This document shows, one piece after another, positions 17,427 to 25,518 of a DNA stretch of 64,000 nt; the stretch's first letter is position 1, and every line of letters starts with the position of its first letter. The position numbers and the translations under genes were made by a program. The notes below the pieces were generated by a model that saw only the letters and a program-made list of their open reading frames with translations, made no database searches and was not told the origin of the DNA. Location of the stretch: NCBI RefSeq assembly GCF_017255415.1, contig NZ_JAFJZZ010000001.1, positions 496,001 to 560,000 on the forward strand, read 5' to 3'. The DNA comes from Clostridium aminobutyricum. GTDB taxonomy: Bacteria; Bacillota; Clostridia; Peptostreptococcales; Anaerovoracaceae.

Positions 17427-17699
17427 TTAGTTGGCGGTAAGTACACTTAAATTAGCCAGAGAACGCTTGCAATAAACGATCGGTATATTATTTTTCTTCG
17501 CTTGCTTTTTAACGTTTTCCATCGTCGGATGATTAATAAAGTCACAGAAGATAATAATTTTTCCGATATTTTTTGGCAAACATCTATGTTTGCAGGAGGA
17601 ACATCGTCCTGACCAATGGATAATCTTTTCTGTGCCTTCCAGCTGAAGCTTATCGCAAATGTTGCCTAAACGGTCTGCTCCTAATAATAAAACGGTCAT
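17427..17699 (-). CDS. Small Cys-rich DUF2325-like protein
   Basis: 90 residues from the ATG at 17699, with an AAAGGAG SD; a longer open frame upstream has no SD. It begins MTVLLLGADRLGNICDKLQ, a Rossmann-like strand-turn typical of DUF2325, and ends IPIVYCKRS. Six cysteines include C33, C36 and C40 (CxxCxxxC), which could bind metal or be redox-active. DUF2325 proteins have no settled function. Its promoter carries a CymR-like box and it is divergent from the nitrogenase-like operon, so the two are co-regulated neighbours. Confidence 0.75.
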   Translation of the reverse strand: MTVLLLGADRLGNICDKLQLEGTEKIIHWSGRCSSCKHRCLPKNIGKIIIFCDFINHPTMENVKKQAKKNNIPIVYCKRSLANLSVLTAN

Positions 17700-17723
17700 T
17701 TCAATCAACTCCTTTTTATATAA

Positions 17724-17783
17724 TAGTAAACATATAAGAATTATATTAAAATATATATTATATGGATAAAACCCATTTGTCAA
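17724..17783 (-). promoter_or_regulatory. Minus-strand promoter with CymR-like box for the DUF2325 gene
   Basis: Read on the minus strand: TTGACA at 17783-17778, 17-base spacer, TAATAT at 17760-17755. The box (plus-strand TAGTAAACATATAAGAATTA) is at 17724-17743, just after the start site. Confidence 0.72.
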
Positions 17784-17862
17784 CTTATTTTTTGCATTTT
17801 TATAGGAATACAGAAGATACAAGTAAAGAAATAAAGCGATTCATCTTTTCTATAAAAAATGC

Positions 17863-17918
17863 TTGACATTAAGTTATAGAAGAGTTAATATGTATAAAAC
17901 AAATAGGAATACTAGACA
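17863..17918 (+). promoter_or_regulatory. Promoter with CymR-like box for the ABC / nitrogenase-like operon
   Basis: TTGACA at 17863-17868, exactly 17 bases, TAATAT at 17886-17891. Box ATAAAACAAATAGGAATACT at 17894-17913. It contains ATAGGAAT, as in the box at 3087. Confidence 0.78.
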
Positions 17919-17929
17919 ATATAAAACGG

Positions 17930-18023
17930 TTGACCAGAGAACCTGGAGACCAAGAACGAATTTGCAAGGAATCACGCCTTTGTGTGAAGGATGATTCTAA
18001 GGCTTTTGTTCTTGGTCTTTTTT
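17930..18023 (+). ncRNA. Structured leader RNA ending in a terminator (attenuator or riboswitch candidate)
   Basis: Outer stem AGACCAAGAAC (17947-17957) with GTTCTTGGTCT (18008-18018), followed by six T residues: a full intrinsic terminator with a 50-base internal part. Inside is a second stem GAATCA / TGATTC and a third CCTT-TGTGTG-AAGG. A short CCAG / CTGG hairpin precedes the outer stem. It lies between the box-bearing promoter and the first gene, so readthrough must be decided here. It matches no riboswitch class that I recognise (not SAM-I, not a T-box). Confidence 0.55.
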
Positions 18024-18056
18024 GTTTTACAGTAATTAAAAATGGAGGAAATGATT

Positions 18057-18896
18057 ATGAAAAAAGAATTTTTTAAAAAGGGATTACCCTTTGCACTCAT
18101 CCTTTCGCTGACGCTTGGAATGGCAGCTTTGACCGGATGCTCAAGTTCAACGAATGCATCAAAAGAAGCCAGCGCAGAAAATCCTAGAAAAGTGGTTATA
18201 GGAACCGGTACTCAATTTAAACCGTATTGCTACTTAGATGAAAGCGGCAACTTAGCAGGATATGAATTAGAGGTTTTAAAAGAAATCGATAATCGGCTTC
18301 CACAATATGAATTTGATTTCGAAACTTTTGACTTTAAAAACATTTTGTTGAGCTTAGGCGATGGAAAAGTGGATATCGGAGCGCATCAATTCGAAAAAAA
18401 TCCTGACCGTGAGGCGTCTTATTTATTCGGAACGGAGAGCTATACAACCTTTATCTTAAGGATTGTTGTTGATAAGGATAGAACAGATATCAACGGAATT
18501 GATGATTTACAGGGAAAAACGGTAGAAGTCAGCGAAGGCAGCAATGATGCCTGGGTACTTGAGGACTACAATAAGAAACATCAGGATAATCCGATTAAGC
18601 TAAAATACATTTCCAATTCGGATGCCGTTGCTCAGATTCAGGAGCTTGAAGACGGACGAATTGATGCCGCTATTTCGATCAAAAGAATTGTGGATTCTTG
18701 GAACAAAACGTATGGCGATAAGGTAAAGACCGCAGGAGATCCTATTGCAAGTTCCAGTACTTATTATATCTACAGAAAAGATGACACCCAATTGCAGCAG
18801 GATATAGACGCTGTATTAAAAGAACTGAAAGAAGATGGGACTTTGGCTCAAATTTCAATCGATGTACTCGGCGGGGACTATACGACAACGGATTAA
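18057..18896 (+). CDS. ABC transporter substrate-binding lipoprotein, amino-acid type
   Basis: 279 residues from the ATG at 18057 (GGAGG eight bases upstream; two in-frame ATGs precede it). A lipoprotein signal peptide with lipobox LTGC is followed by a Ser/Thr-rich linker. The mature part is a family-3 (SBP_bac_3) binding protein: GTQFKPYCYLDESGNLAGYE at the N-terminal lobe and LQGKTVEVSEGSNDAW at the hinge. It would capture a small amino-acid-like solute outside the cell and deliver it to the permeases below. Cystine, cysteine-related or methionine-related compounds are likely given the regulation, but specificity is inferred from context. Confidence 0.92.
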   Translation: MKKEFFKKGLPFALILSLTLGMAALTGCSSSTNASKEASAENPRKVVIGTGTQFKPYCYLDESGNLAGYELEVLKEIDNRLPQYEFDFETFDFKNILLSLGDGKVDIGAHQFEKNPDREASYLFGTESYTTFILRIVVDKDRTDINGIDDLQGKTVEVSEGSNDAWVLEDYNKKHQDNPIKLKYISNSDAVAQIQELEDGRIDAAISIKRIVDSWNKTYGDKVKTAGDPIASSSTYYIYRKDDTQLQQDIDAVLKELKEDGTLAQISIDVLGGDYTTTD

Positions 18897-18904
18897 TGTA
18901 GTCA

Positions 18905-19038
18905 TAGGGGTGTCTTAAAATAGATTGTTCATTCATTTGGGCAGCCAGAGCCAATGGATTCTGAAAACGAATCCAGAGGAGCAGATTGCCCAAATGAATA
19001 TAAGAAATTTCTATTTTAAATAACACGTTATAAACACC
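18905..19038. repeat. Long imperfect inverted repeat (MITE- or REP-like) inside the operon
   Basis: Nested arms: GGGGTGT...TAAAATAGA on the left with TCTATTTTA...ACACC on the right, then ATTCATTTGGGCA with TGCCCAAATGAAT, and an inner TGGATTC / GAATCCA. It fills the gap between the binding-protein and permease genes. Similar hairpins lie at 29022-29099 and 43197-43309. It may act as an mRNA stabiliser or processing site after the lipoprotein gene. Confidence 0.6.
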
Positions 19039-19066
19039 TCAATAGGGAATCAAATGGAGATACATA

Positions 19067-19765
19067 ATGGGAGATTATTTTGACTTTAAATTAATATTTG
19101 ACTATTTGCCGGAGTTGCTGTCACGCCTTCATATTACTTTAATTCTGCTCATAACGGCTACCATCATAGGCATGTCTTTAGGTGCGGTGATTGCATTACT
19201 TCGCTTATATAAAATACCTGTTCTCAATCAGATTTCAGTGGTATTTATCTCTTTTATGCGAGGAACTCCAATTCTGGTCCAGATGTTTATTGTTTATTAT
19301 GGACTTCCTAGAGTGTTGTTGCTTATAGGGCTTGATATCAATCGGTGGGATAAATTTATCTTTGTCATTTTAACGTATGGTTTCAATATGGCTGCTTTTG
19401 TAGCAGAGATCATTCGAGGGGCCATTATAAGTGTTCCCATCGGACAGACGGAAGCGGCTTATTCCGCAGGTCTGACCAGGCTGCAGGCATTTCGCCGAAT
19501 TGTAGCACCTCAGGCCTTGCTTTCGGCATTGCCAAGTTTGTCTGTCAATGTGGTGTACTTGTTGCAAGATACATCCATTGCTTTCTCTCTTGGCATCATT
19601 GATGTGATGGGGCAGGCGAAAGTAATCGGAGCACGAACCTATCACACCCTTGAAAGTTATACCGGTGCTGCCGTTATTTTTCTAGTCCTTTGCATCATAC
19701 TGGAGAAAGGTTGTTCAAAAATGGAAAAGAAGCTGACTGAAAGAATGATAGGAGATGGCAGGTGA
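19067..19765 (+). CDS. ABC transporter permease, polar amino acid type (first)
   Basis: 232 residues with about five membrane segments. The EAA-type coupling motif is near EAAYSAGLTRLQAFRRIVAPQA (split here for length: EAAYSAGLTR, LQAFRRIVAPQA), which contacts the ATPase. RGTPILVQMFIVYY near the middle is the signature of the HisM/GlnP permease family. It forms half of the membrane channel for the solute bound by the 18057 lipoprotein. The stop codon lies within the SD of the next permease. Confidence 0.93.
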   Translation: MGDYFDFKLIFDYLPELLSRLHITLILLITATIIGMSLGAVIALLRLYKIPVLNQISVVFISFMRGTPILVQMFIVYYGLPRVLLLIGLDINRWDKFIFVILTYGFNMAAFVAEIIRGAIISVPIGQTEAAYSAGLTRLQAFRRIVAPQALLSALPSLSVNVVYLLQDTSIAFSLGIIDVMGQAKVIGARTYHTLESYTGAAVIFLVLCIILEKGCSKMEKKLTERMIGDGR

Positions 19766-19769
19766 TGAA

Positions 19770-20480
19770 ATGCAATTCGATATAAATTTTATGTTTACAG
19801 CAATCAAAGAATCCATTAAATACACCCCGGTTACCTTGATTTTAGCTTTTGTACCTTTTATAGCAGGTATTTTCTTTGGGAGTATTATCGCGTTGGTTCG
19901 GTTATATAAGATCAGAGTGTTTGACCGGGTTTTTCAAGTTTATATCGTGATAACAAAGGGCGTTCCTGTTATGCTGCAAATATTAATCGTCTACTATTTT
20001 GTTTTTCAAACGTATAAAGGGGTAGCAGAAAAGTTCCATTTATCGTTGCAGGCAAAAGAAATTGAGTTGATTTATATTGCGTTACTGGCCTTATTTATTT
20101 ACGGTACCGCAGGAATCTCCGAAAGCATACGGGGTGCACTGATCTCTATCAACAAGGGCCAATATGAGTCCGGTTACTCGGTTGGAATGACAAGAAGCCA
20201 GACGTTACGCCGGATTATTATTCCTCAAGCATTGCCAATCGCTGTTCCGATGTTATGCAGCAATTTGATCGGACTGGTCAAGAGTTCATCACTGGTCTTG
20301 ATGATTTCTGTCGTTGATTTGATGAATGCGGCACTGATTCCTGCAAACACCAGTTATAAATATCTGGAGGCATATGTTGCAGCAGCAATTGTTTATTGGA
20401 TAATCAATATAGGCATTGAAAAGACTTCACTTTTAATCGAGAGTCGGTTGAGTGTATATAGAAAGGAGGGAGTCCTATGA
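19770..20480 (+). CDS. ABC transporter permease, polar amino acid type (second)
   Basis: About 236 residues from the ATG at 19770; an in-frame ATG at 19755 overlaps the previous gene. It has the same family signatures as the first permease: [14 protein letters not shown] and the coupling loop [20 protein letters not shown]. Two different permeases imply a heterodimeric channel, as in cystine importers such as TcyLM (family knowledge, not proof of substrate). It overlaps the ATPase gene by four bases (ATGA). Confidence 0.92.
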   Translation: MQFDINFMFTAIKESIKYTPVTLILAFVPFIAGIFFGSIIALVRLYKIRVFDRVFQVYIVITKGVPVMLQILIVYYFVFQTYKGVAEKFHLSLQAKEIELIYIALLALFIYGTAGISESIRGALISINKGQYESGYSVGMTRSQTLRRIIIPQALPIAVPMLCSNLIGLVKSSSLVLMISVVDLMNAALIPANTSYKYLEAYVAAAIVYWIINIGIEKTSLLIESRLSVYRKEGVL

Positions 20481-21229
20481 TTGAAGTAAAAGGCGTACAT
20501 AAGGCATTTGGAAAAAACGAAGTATTAAAGGGTGTTGATGTTCATGTGAATAAAGGAGAGGTTGTCGTCATACTGGGACCCAGCGGCTCCGGAAAAACAA
20601 CGCTGCTCCGCTGCATTAACTTTCTGGAAAAAGCAGATGAAGGAGATTTGCTCATTGGTGAAAAATACGTTGATTTTAAACACGCCAGCAAGAAAGATAT
20701 CTTGGAGGTCCGAAGAAAAACAGCGATGGTCTTTCAATCGTATAATCTCTTCAACAATAAAACCGCTATTGAAAATGTAATGGAAGGTCTGGTTACTGCC
20801 AGAAAAGTACCGAAAAGAGAAGCGGAAGAAATCAGCATCAAAATGCTGGATAAAGTAGGACTATCGGATAAGTACCATGCTTACCCCTGTCAGCTTTCGG
20901 GAGGTCAGCAGCAGCGTGTCGGAATCGCGCGGGCATTAGCACTTAATCCTGAAGTTATTTTGTTTGATGAACCTACTTCGGCCTTAGACCCTGAATTGGT
21001 GGGTGAAGTTCTTTCCGTTATGAAGAAGGTGGCAAAGGAGGGCATCACGATGATTGTTGTGACCCATGAAATGTCTTTCGCTTATGATATCGCCAGCCGC
21101 GTTATTTTTATGGATGGAGGCGTAATCGTGGAAGAAGGAAGTCCAAAAGATATCTTTTCAAATCCGAAAGAGGACCGAACAAAACAATTTTTAAAGAGGA
21201 TATTACCGGATTTGAGCTATAGCATATAA
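20477..21229 (+). CDS. ABC transporter ATP-binding protein, amino-acid type
   Basis: 250 residues: Walker [10 protein letters not shown] (about 34-42), signature LSGGQQQR, Walker [14 protein letters not shown] and switch His in VVTHEMSFA. It is GlnQ/HisP-like and energises the two-permease importer. It overlaps the upstream permease and lies 19 bases before the first nitrogenase-like gene, so importer and reductase genes are one transcription unit. Confidence 0.95.
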   Translation: MIEVKGVHKAFGKNEVLKGVDVHVNKGEVVVILGPSGSGKTTLLRCINFLEKADEGDLLIGEKYVDFKHASKKDILEVRRKTAMVFQSYNLFNNKTAIENVMEGLVTARKVPKREAEEISIKMLDKVGLSDKYHAYPCQLSGGQQQRVGIARALALNPEVILFDEPTSALDPELVGEVLSVMKKVAKEGITMIVVTHEMSFAYDIASRVIFMDGGVIVEEGSPKDIFSNPKEDRTKQFLKRILPDLSYSI

Positions 21230-21247
21230 AACGAAGAGGAGTATAAA

Positions 21248-22693
21248 ATGAGCAGGAATTATTCGGGGCTTAGGGAAAGCCGCCCCTATACATATAATGA
21301 TTGCGGCGGGAACAGCCAACAGCTTGCTTCTGACTTCAAAAAACGATGCTTTAAGATGGCAGACCGGCGTTTTAGTCAGGGGCTTCAGTGCCAGCAGATC
21401 AATAGCATGTCGGCACTCATGTCGATGGAGGATTCGGTTTTCATCGTTCATTCTCCGCAAGGGTGTGTCGGTTGCACCTCCATGGCGAATGATCTGTATC
21501 AAGTAGGTCAGGCCCATCGTGGGATAAAGAATATCAAAAATGTGCGAATGATTGTGACGAATTTGGATGAGAGGGACATTGTCCACGGAGGAGAAGAAAA
21601 ACTGAGAAAATCCATCTTGTTAGCGAATGAGCGCTACCATCCGAAAGTGATTTTCATGTTTACCTCCTGTGCCTCCGGTATTATCGGGGATGATATCGAT
21701 GCAGTTGCTTCTGAGCTTCAAGATCAAGTGGATGCCATTTTAGTACCGATTCATTGCGAAGGCTTTAAATCGAAAATCTGTGCTTCCGGATTTGATACCG
21801 CTTTTATTTCTATTTCTAAATATCTGTTAAAGGAGAAGAAAACGGAGAAAGAAAAGGGGCTTATCAATCTATTTGCACCCACTACGGTAAGTTATAAGGA
21901 TCAGCTTGAAATAGAGCGCATGCTGGCTATTTTGGGACTCAAAGTAAACTATATCCCATTTTACAGTTCATTGGAGAAAATTCAAAAAATCCCGAAGGCA
22001 GAAGCCTCAACAGCAATCTGTAAAGTATTTGCGGATGAATTTATGAAAACATTGGAAGAGGATTATGATATCCCGTTTTCCCACACTGTGATGCCGATCG
22101 GAGTGCGTAATACGGATAAATGGTTCAGAGGGGTTGCGGCTCTTTTCGGGAAAGAGACGGAAGCGGAAGAACACATTGAAAAAGAGCACAAGCGAATTCT
22201 TCCGTTAATAGAAGATATTCGCCGTCGTCTGGAAGGCAAGAGAGTATTTATCTGCGGCGGAACGGGACGTTCGTTCGCGGCAGCGGCCTTGATCGACGAC
22301 TTCGGAATGGAGCTGATCGGATTGGAAACGCCTACCTACGATGACGATGCACAGATTGATATCGAGTACTTAAACGGTATTCATGGGGATTATGTCATTG
22401 ATATTGCCAATATGCAGCCCTTTGAACAGGTAAATTTGGTGAATAAGCTCAAGCCGGACGTATTTATCGGCGTACCGTCTTGGTCCGCAAGACTGGGTAT
22501 TCCAACCACTCATGTGTTGGATATGAAGCGTCCGACCATGGGATACGACGGCATTTTATACCTTGGTAATAAAATCGCCGATCAGATAGAGAATCCGGGA
22601 TTCAATAAAAAATTGGCTCTGCATGCTAGGCTGCCCTATAAACAATCCTGGTATGAGGACGATGCCTTTAAATTTATTAAAGAGCTGGAATGA
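21248..22693 (+). CDS. Nitrogenase-like component 1, D-type subunit (pair 1)
   Basis: 481 residues of the NifD/NifE/BchN superfamily. P-cluster-type cysteines C48, C73 and C141 have spacings of 25 and 68, close to NifD (26 and 66). C258 in STAICKVFADEF aligns with the NifD cofactor cysteine (C275). Near the NifD cofactor His442 this protein has IPTTHVLDMKRPTMGYDG, so H422 is a possible but unsure equivalent. SCASGIIGDD and HCEGFKSK are superfamily motifs. It should form an alpha2beta2-type complex with the next gene product and carry a complex Fe-S cofactor. Its substrate is unknown; sulfur-box control and the importer suggest an organosulfur compound. Confidence 0.88.
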   Translation: MSRNYSGLRESRPYTYNDCGGNSQQLASDFKKRCFKMADRRFSQGLQCQQINSMSALMSMEDSVFIVHSPQGCVGCTSMANDLYQVGQAHRGIKNIKNVRMIVTNLDERDIVHGGEEKLRKSILLANERYHPKVIFMFTSCASGIIGDDIDAVASELQDQVDAILVPIHCEGFKSKICASGFDTAFISISKYLLKEKKTEKEKGLINLFAPTTVSYKDQLEIERMLAILGLKVNYIPFYSSLEKIQKIPKAEASTAICKVFADEFMKTLEEDYDIPFSHTVMPIGVRNTDKWFRGVAALFGKETEAEEHIEKEHKRILPLIEDIRRRLEGKRVFICGGTGRSFAAAALIDDFGMELIGLETPTYDDDAQIDIEYLNGIHGDYVIDIANMQPFEQVNLVNKLKPDVFIGVPSWSARLGIPTTHVLDMKRPTMGYDGILYLGNKIADQIENPGFNKKLALHARLPYKQSWYEDDAFKFIKELE

Positions 22694-24018
22694 AAATAAA
22701 CGGTGAGTTCAAAGGAACAGCCGGGAAAGGAACAAGTATGTCAACTATTGTAGAAGGACCAAGAGGCAATTGTGCCTTGGGTGGTGCGAATGCCGTTTTA
22801 TCTGCCATCAATCGTGTCATTCCCATTTATCATTCAGGTCCGGGATGCTGCATGCAAACCACAGCCGGAGAGGCCGATCAGGCAGGTCTGCGAACGCCTT
22901 TTTATGTATCGGGCGTATCGATACCCTGTACCAATATGTTAGAGAGAGATGTTGTTTTCGGGGGTGTTGAACGGCTCAGGGAGACCATAGAAGGGGCTGT
23001 AGAAATATTGGATGCCGATGCCTTCTTTGTTTTAACGGGCTGTACGGCAGGAATTATCGGAGATGATATCGCCAGTGTGACGGATGAGTTTGCAGAAAGG
23101 GGACTGCCGGTCTATCCGATCGAAAGTCCGGGATTTCTAGGAGAAAGCTACAGAGGCTATGAAATTGCTTTCAAAGCCCTGCTCAAATATATTGTGAAAC
23201 CTTCCTCTCGTCAGGAGAATCTTGTGAATCTATTCGGGATTATGCCTTACCATGATCCGTTCTGGGAAGGGAACTTAGAAGAGTTAACAAGGATTTTAGA
23301 GAAATTAGGATTGAAGGTCAACACATTCTTTACACAACATCAAGGATTGGAGGAAGTTCGTCATTCTTCGGGTGCGGCACTGAATATTATTGTTTCTCCT
23401 TGGCTTTTAAAAAGTGCAGCGGAGGAATACGAGTCGCGATTTGGCGTTCCCACTTTACGATGGCCGGGACTGCCGGTTGGGGCCAGCGATACCTCCGCTT
23501 TTGTTCGTGCCGTAGCAAAGACACTCGGCATAGAAGAGATCGGGGAAAAAGTGATTGCGGAAGAAGAGGATTACGTATACAGCTATCTTGAAACGGCAAT
23601 CGGTGTCGTAAGCTGGAAGAAGTTTGCCGTAGTGGGGGATGCAAGCACCGTGGTAGGGGTTACTCGATTCTTGGCCAATGACTTTAGCTTTTCTCCTGTT
23701 ATTTCTATTATCACAGATCCGATTTTTCGGCCGGAGGATGTTGAGCGGATCAACACGCAAATAACCAATCTGGACTATGCGCGTCCGCCGAAAATCGCTT
23801 TTGAATCCGATCATTGGAAAATAAAAAAGCAGCTGGAAGAATACCCGGATATTACCCTGTTAGTCGGAAGTTCAAGAGATCGGGAATATGCACTGGAGCA
23901 TGACATTCAATGCTGTGCCGTTGCTTATCCCATCACGGATCGGCTGATCTTTAATCGAACCTATGCGGGATATCGAGGAAGCTTAACATTTATTGAAGAT
24001 CTATATGACAATTTATAA
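22690..24018 (+). CDS. Nitrogenase-like component 1, K-type subunit (pair 1)
   Basis: 442 residues, overlapping the D-type gene by ATGA. P-cluster-type cysteines are C28 (GNCALGG), C53 (HSGPGC, followed by C54) and C118 (TGCTAGIIGDD). The C-terminus (ITDRLIFNRTYAGYRG...) is NifK-like. It lacks the long N-terminal extension of true NifK. It is the partner subunit of the 21248 protein. A plausible alternative is that this pair is a NifEN-like scaffold, but keeping all P-cluster cysteines does not settle the matter because NifEN keeps cluster cysteines as well. Confidence 0.88.
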   Translation: MKINGEFKGTAGKGTSMSTIVEGPRGNCALGGANAVLSAINRVIPIYHSGPGCCMQTTAGEADQAGLRTPFYVSGVSIPCTNMLERDVVFGGVERLRETIEGAVEILDADAFFVLTGCTAGIIGDDIASVTDEFAERGLPVYPIESPGFLGESYRGYEIAFKALLKYIVKPSSRQENLVNLFGIMPYHDPFWEGNLEELTRILEKLGLKVNTFFTQHQGLEEVRHSSGAALNIIVSPWLLKSAAEEYESRFGVPTLRWPGLPVGASDTSAFVRAVAKTLGIEEIGEKVIAEEEDYVYSYLETAIGVVSWKKFAVVGDASTVVGVTRFLANDFSFSPVISIITDPIFRPEDVERINTQITNLDYARPPKIAFESDHWKIKKQLEEYPDITLLVGSSRDREYALEHDIQCCAVAYPITDRLIFNRTYAGYRGSLTFIEDLYDNL

Positions 24019-24053
24019 GAATAAAAAAATTTTACTAGATGGAGGGAATGAAT

Positions 24054-25517
24054 ATGCCTGTTAATTTAAAAGTTTCTACAGTTGGAACCAGAGAAAATCG
24101 ATTAGGTTCTGTTACAGGATATAGCGGCGATTTACAGGACTTGGTGAATGAGTCAAGATGCGGCACGTTACAGGACAGAGAACGATGCTTCAGTCAATCC
24201 AGTACCTGCTTATCAGGATGCGCCCTTAGTCAGCTGGCCGGGATAAGGGATGTTGCTATTATAAACCATGCACCGTCCGGTTGTACGGCAACTGCTGCGG
24301 GGGCCGATGTGCTGAATGCGCAGCTGGCGACCAAGAGAGGTATTACGAACAGTACGGTGTTCATCGGAACAGATATGAACGAAAGGGATACGGTTTTTGG
24401 TGCCGTAGGCAGTTTAAAGGAAATTGTACTGGAAACCTATAACCGCTATAAGCCGAAGGCTATTTTTATCGGGACCTCTTGCGTGACCGGTATTATCGGA
24501 GAAGATGTAGACAGTATCGTGGAAGAGCTGAAAGCGGAAATTCCGGTACCGATTGCACCGGTTCATTGCGAGGGTTTTAAATCCAGAATCTGGGCCTCGG
24601 GTTTTGACGCGGCAGATCATGCGGTGTTGACAAGCATTGTAAAAGCACCGGAGCAAAAAAGAAATATAATCAACTTTAAGAATTTCTTTGAAAGTGCAAG
24701 GGAAGAGATTATTGAGCTGTTTAAAAATTTTGATGTAGAACCTGTTTTTCTCTATCAAAATTCAACGGTTGAAGAGCTGTCTAAAATGTCGGAAGCGCTT
24801 GCTACCGTATGCATCTGCGGAACGCTGGGAACTTATTTGGGAAATGCATTGGAAGAGAACTACGATGTGCCGTATATCAGGACCATCAATCCGCTGGGTG
24901 TGACCGGATACGAAACGTGGCTCCGTGAAATCGGAAAGGCCATTCATAAGGAAGACGAAGTAGAAGCATATATCCAAAGAGAGCGTGCTATTTATCTGCC
25001 GAAGATAGAAGAAGTAAAAAAAGAATTAAAAGGACTTCGCGCCGTTTTAGGAATGGGACCCGGCTATACCTTTGAAGTCTCCCGAGTCCTTCAGGAACTG
25101 AGTGTAGAGGTGGTTTGGGCAGCGGCTTGGCATTATGACAAGAAGTATGACAATGAGAAAGTACCTCCTGCTTTAGACTATCTGTTGGCAAACTCACCGA
25201 ATAATTTTAAGCTGAGCGTTGCCGACCAGCAAAATTATGAGATTTTAAATATCTTGAACCGATATCAACCGGATATTTACTTTTCACGTCATCCCGGAAC
25301 AACGGTATGGGCAATTAAACAGGGAATCCCCGCTTTATATGTAGCGGATGAATATATGATTTTCGGCTATAAAGGAACATTAGATTTTGCATATTCCTTG
25401 TTGGATACGATCAGAAACCGAAGCTTTGAGAAGAATTTGGCAGCAAGAGTGAAACTGCCGTACACGGACTGGTGGTATCAACAGGATAATGCAACCTTTT
25501 TAAAGGAGGCGAGATAA
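24054..25517 (+). CDS. Nitrogenase-like component 1, D-type subunit (pair 2)
   Basis: 487 residues from the ATG at 24054 (GGAGGG seven bases upstream). Cysteines C52, C77 and C143 (spacings 25 and 66) fit the P-cluster positions; C45 and C56 add to a Cys-rich N-terminus. C255 in TVCICGTLGTYLGN aligns with the cofactor cysteine. In the His442 region it reads IPALYVADEYMIFGYKG, with no His, so the second cofactor ligand of nitrogenase is missing, as in NifE or in some nitrogenase-like reductases. It diverges strongly from the pair 1 D subunit and is not a recent duplicate. This protein could be either a scaffold or a reductase with a different cofactor mode. Confidence 0.87.
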   Translation: MPVNLKVSTVGTRENRLGSVTGYSGDLQDLVNESRCGTLQDRERCFSQSSTCLSGCALSQLAGIRDVAIINHAPSGCTATAAGADVLNAQLATKRGITNSTVFIGTDMNERDTVFGAVGSLKEIVLETYNRYKPKAIFIGTSCVTGIIGEDVDSIVEELKAEIPVPIAPVHCEGFKSRIWASGFDAADHAVLTSIVKAPEQKRNIINFKNFFESAREEIIELFKNFDVEPVFLYQNSTVEELSKMSEALATVCICGTLGTYLGNALEENYDVPYIRTINPLGVTGYETWLREIGKAIHKEDEVEAYIQRERAIYLPKIEEVKKELKGLRAVLGMGPGYTFEVSRVLQELSVEVVWAAAWHYDKKYDNEKVPPALDYLLANSPNNFKLSVADQQNYEILNILNRYQPDIYFSRHPGTTVWAIKQGIPALYVADEYMIFGYKGTLDFAYSLLDTIRNRSFEKNLAARVKLPYTDWWYQQDNATFLKEAR

Positions 25518-25518
25518 G

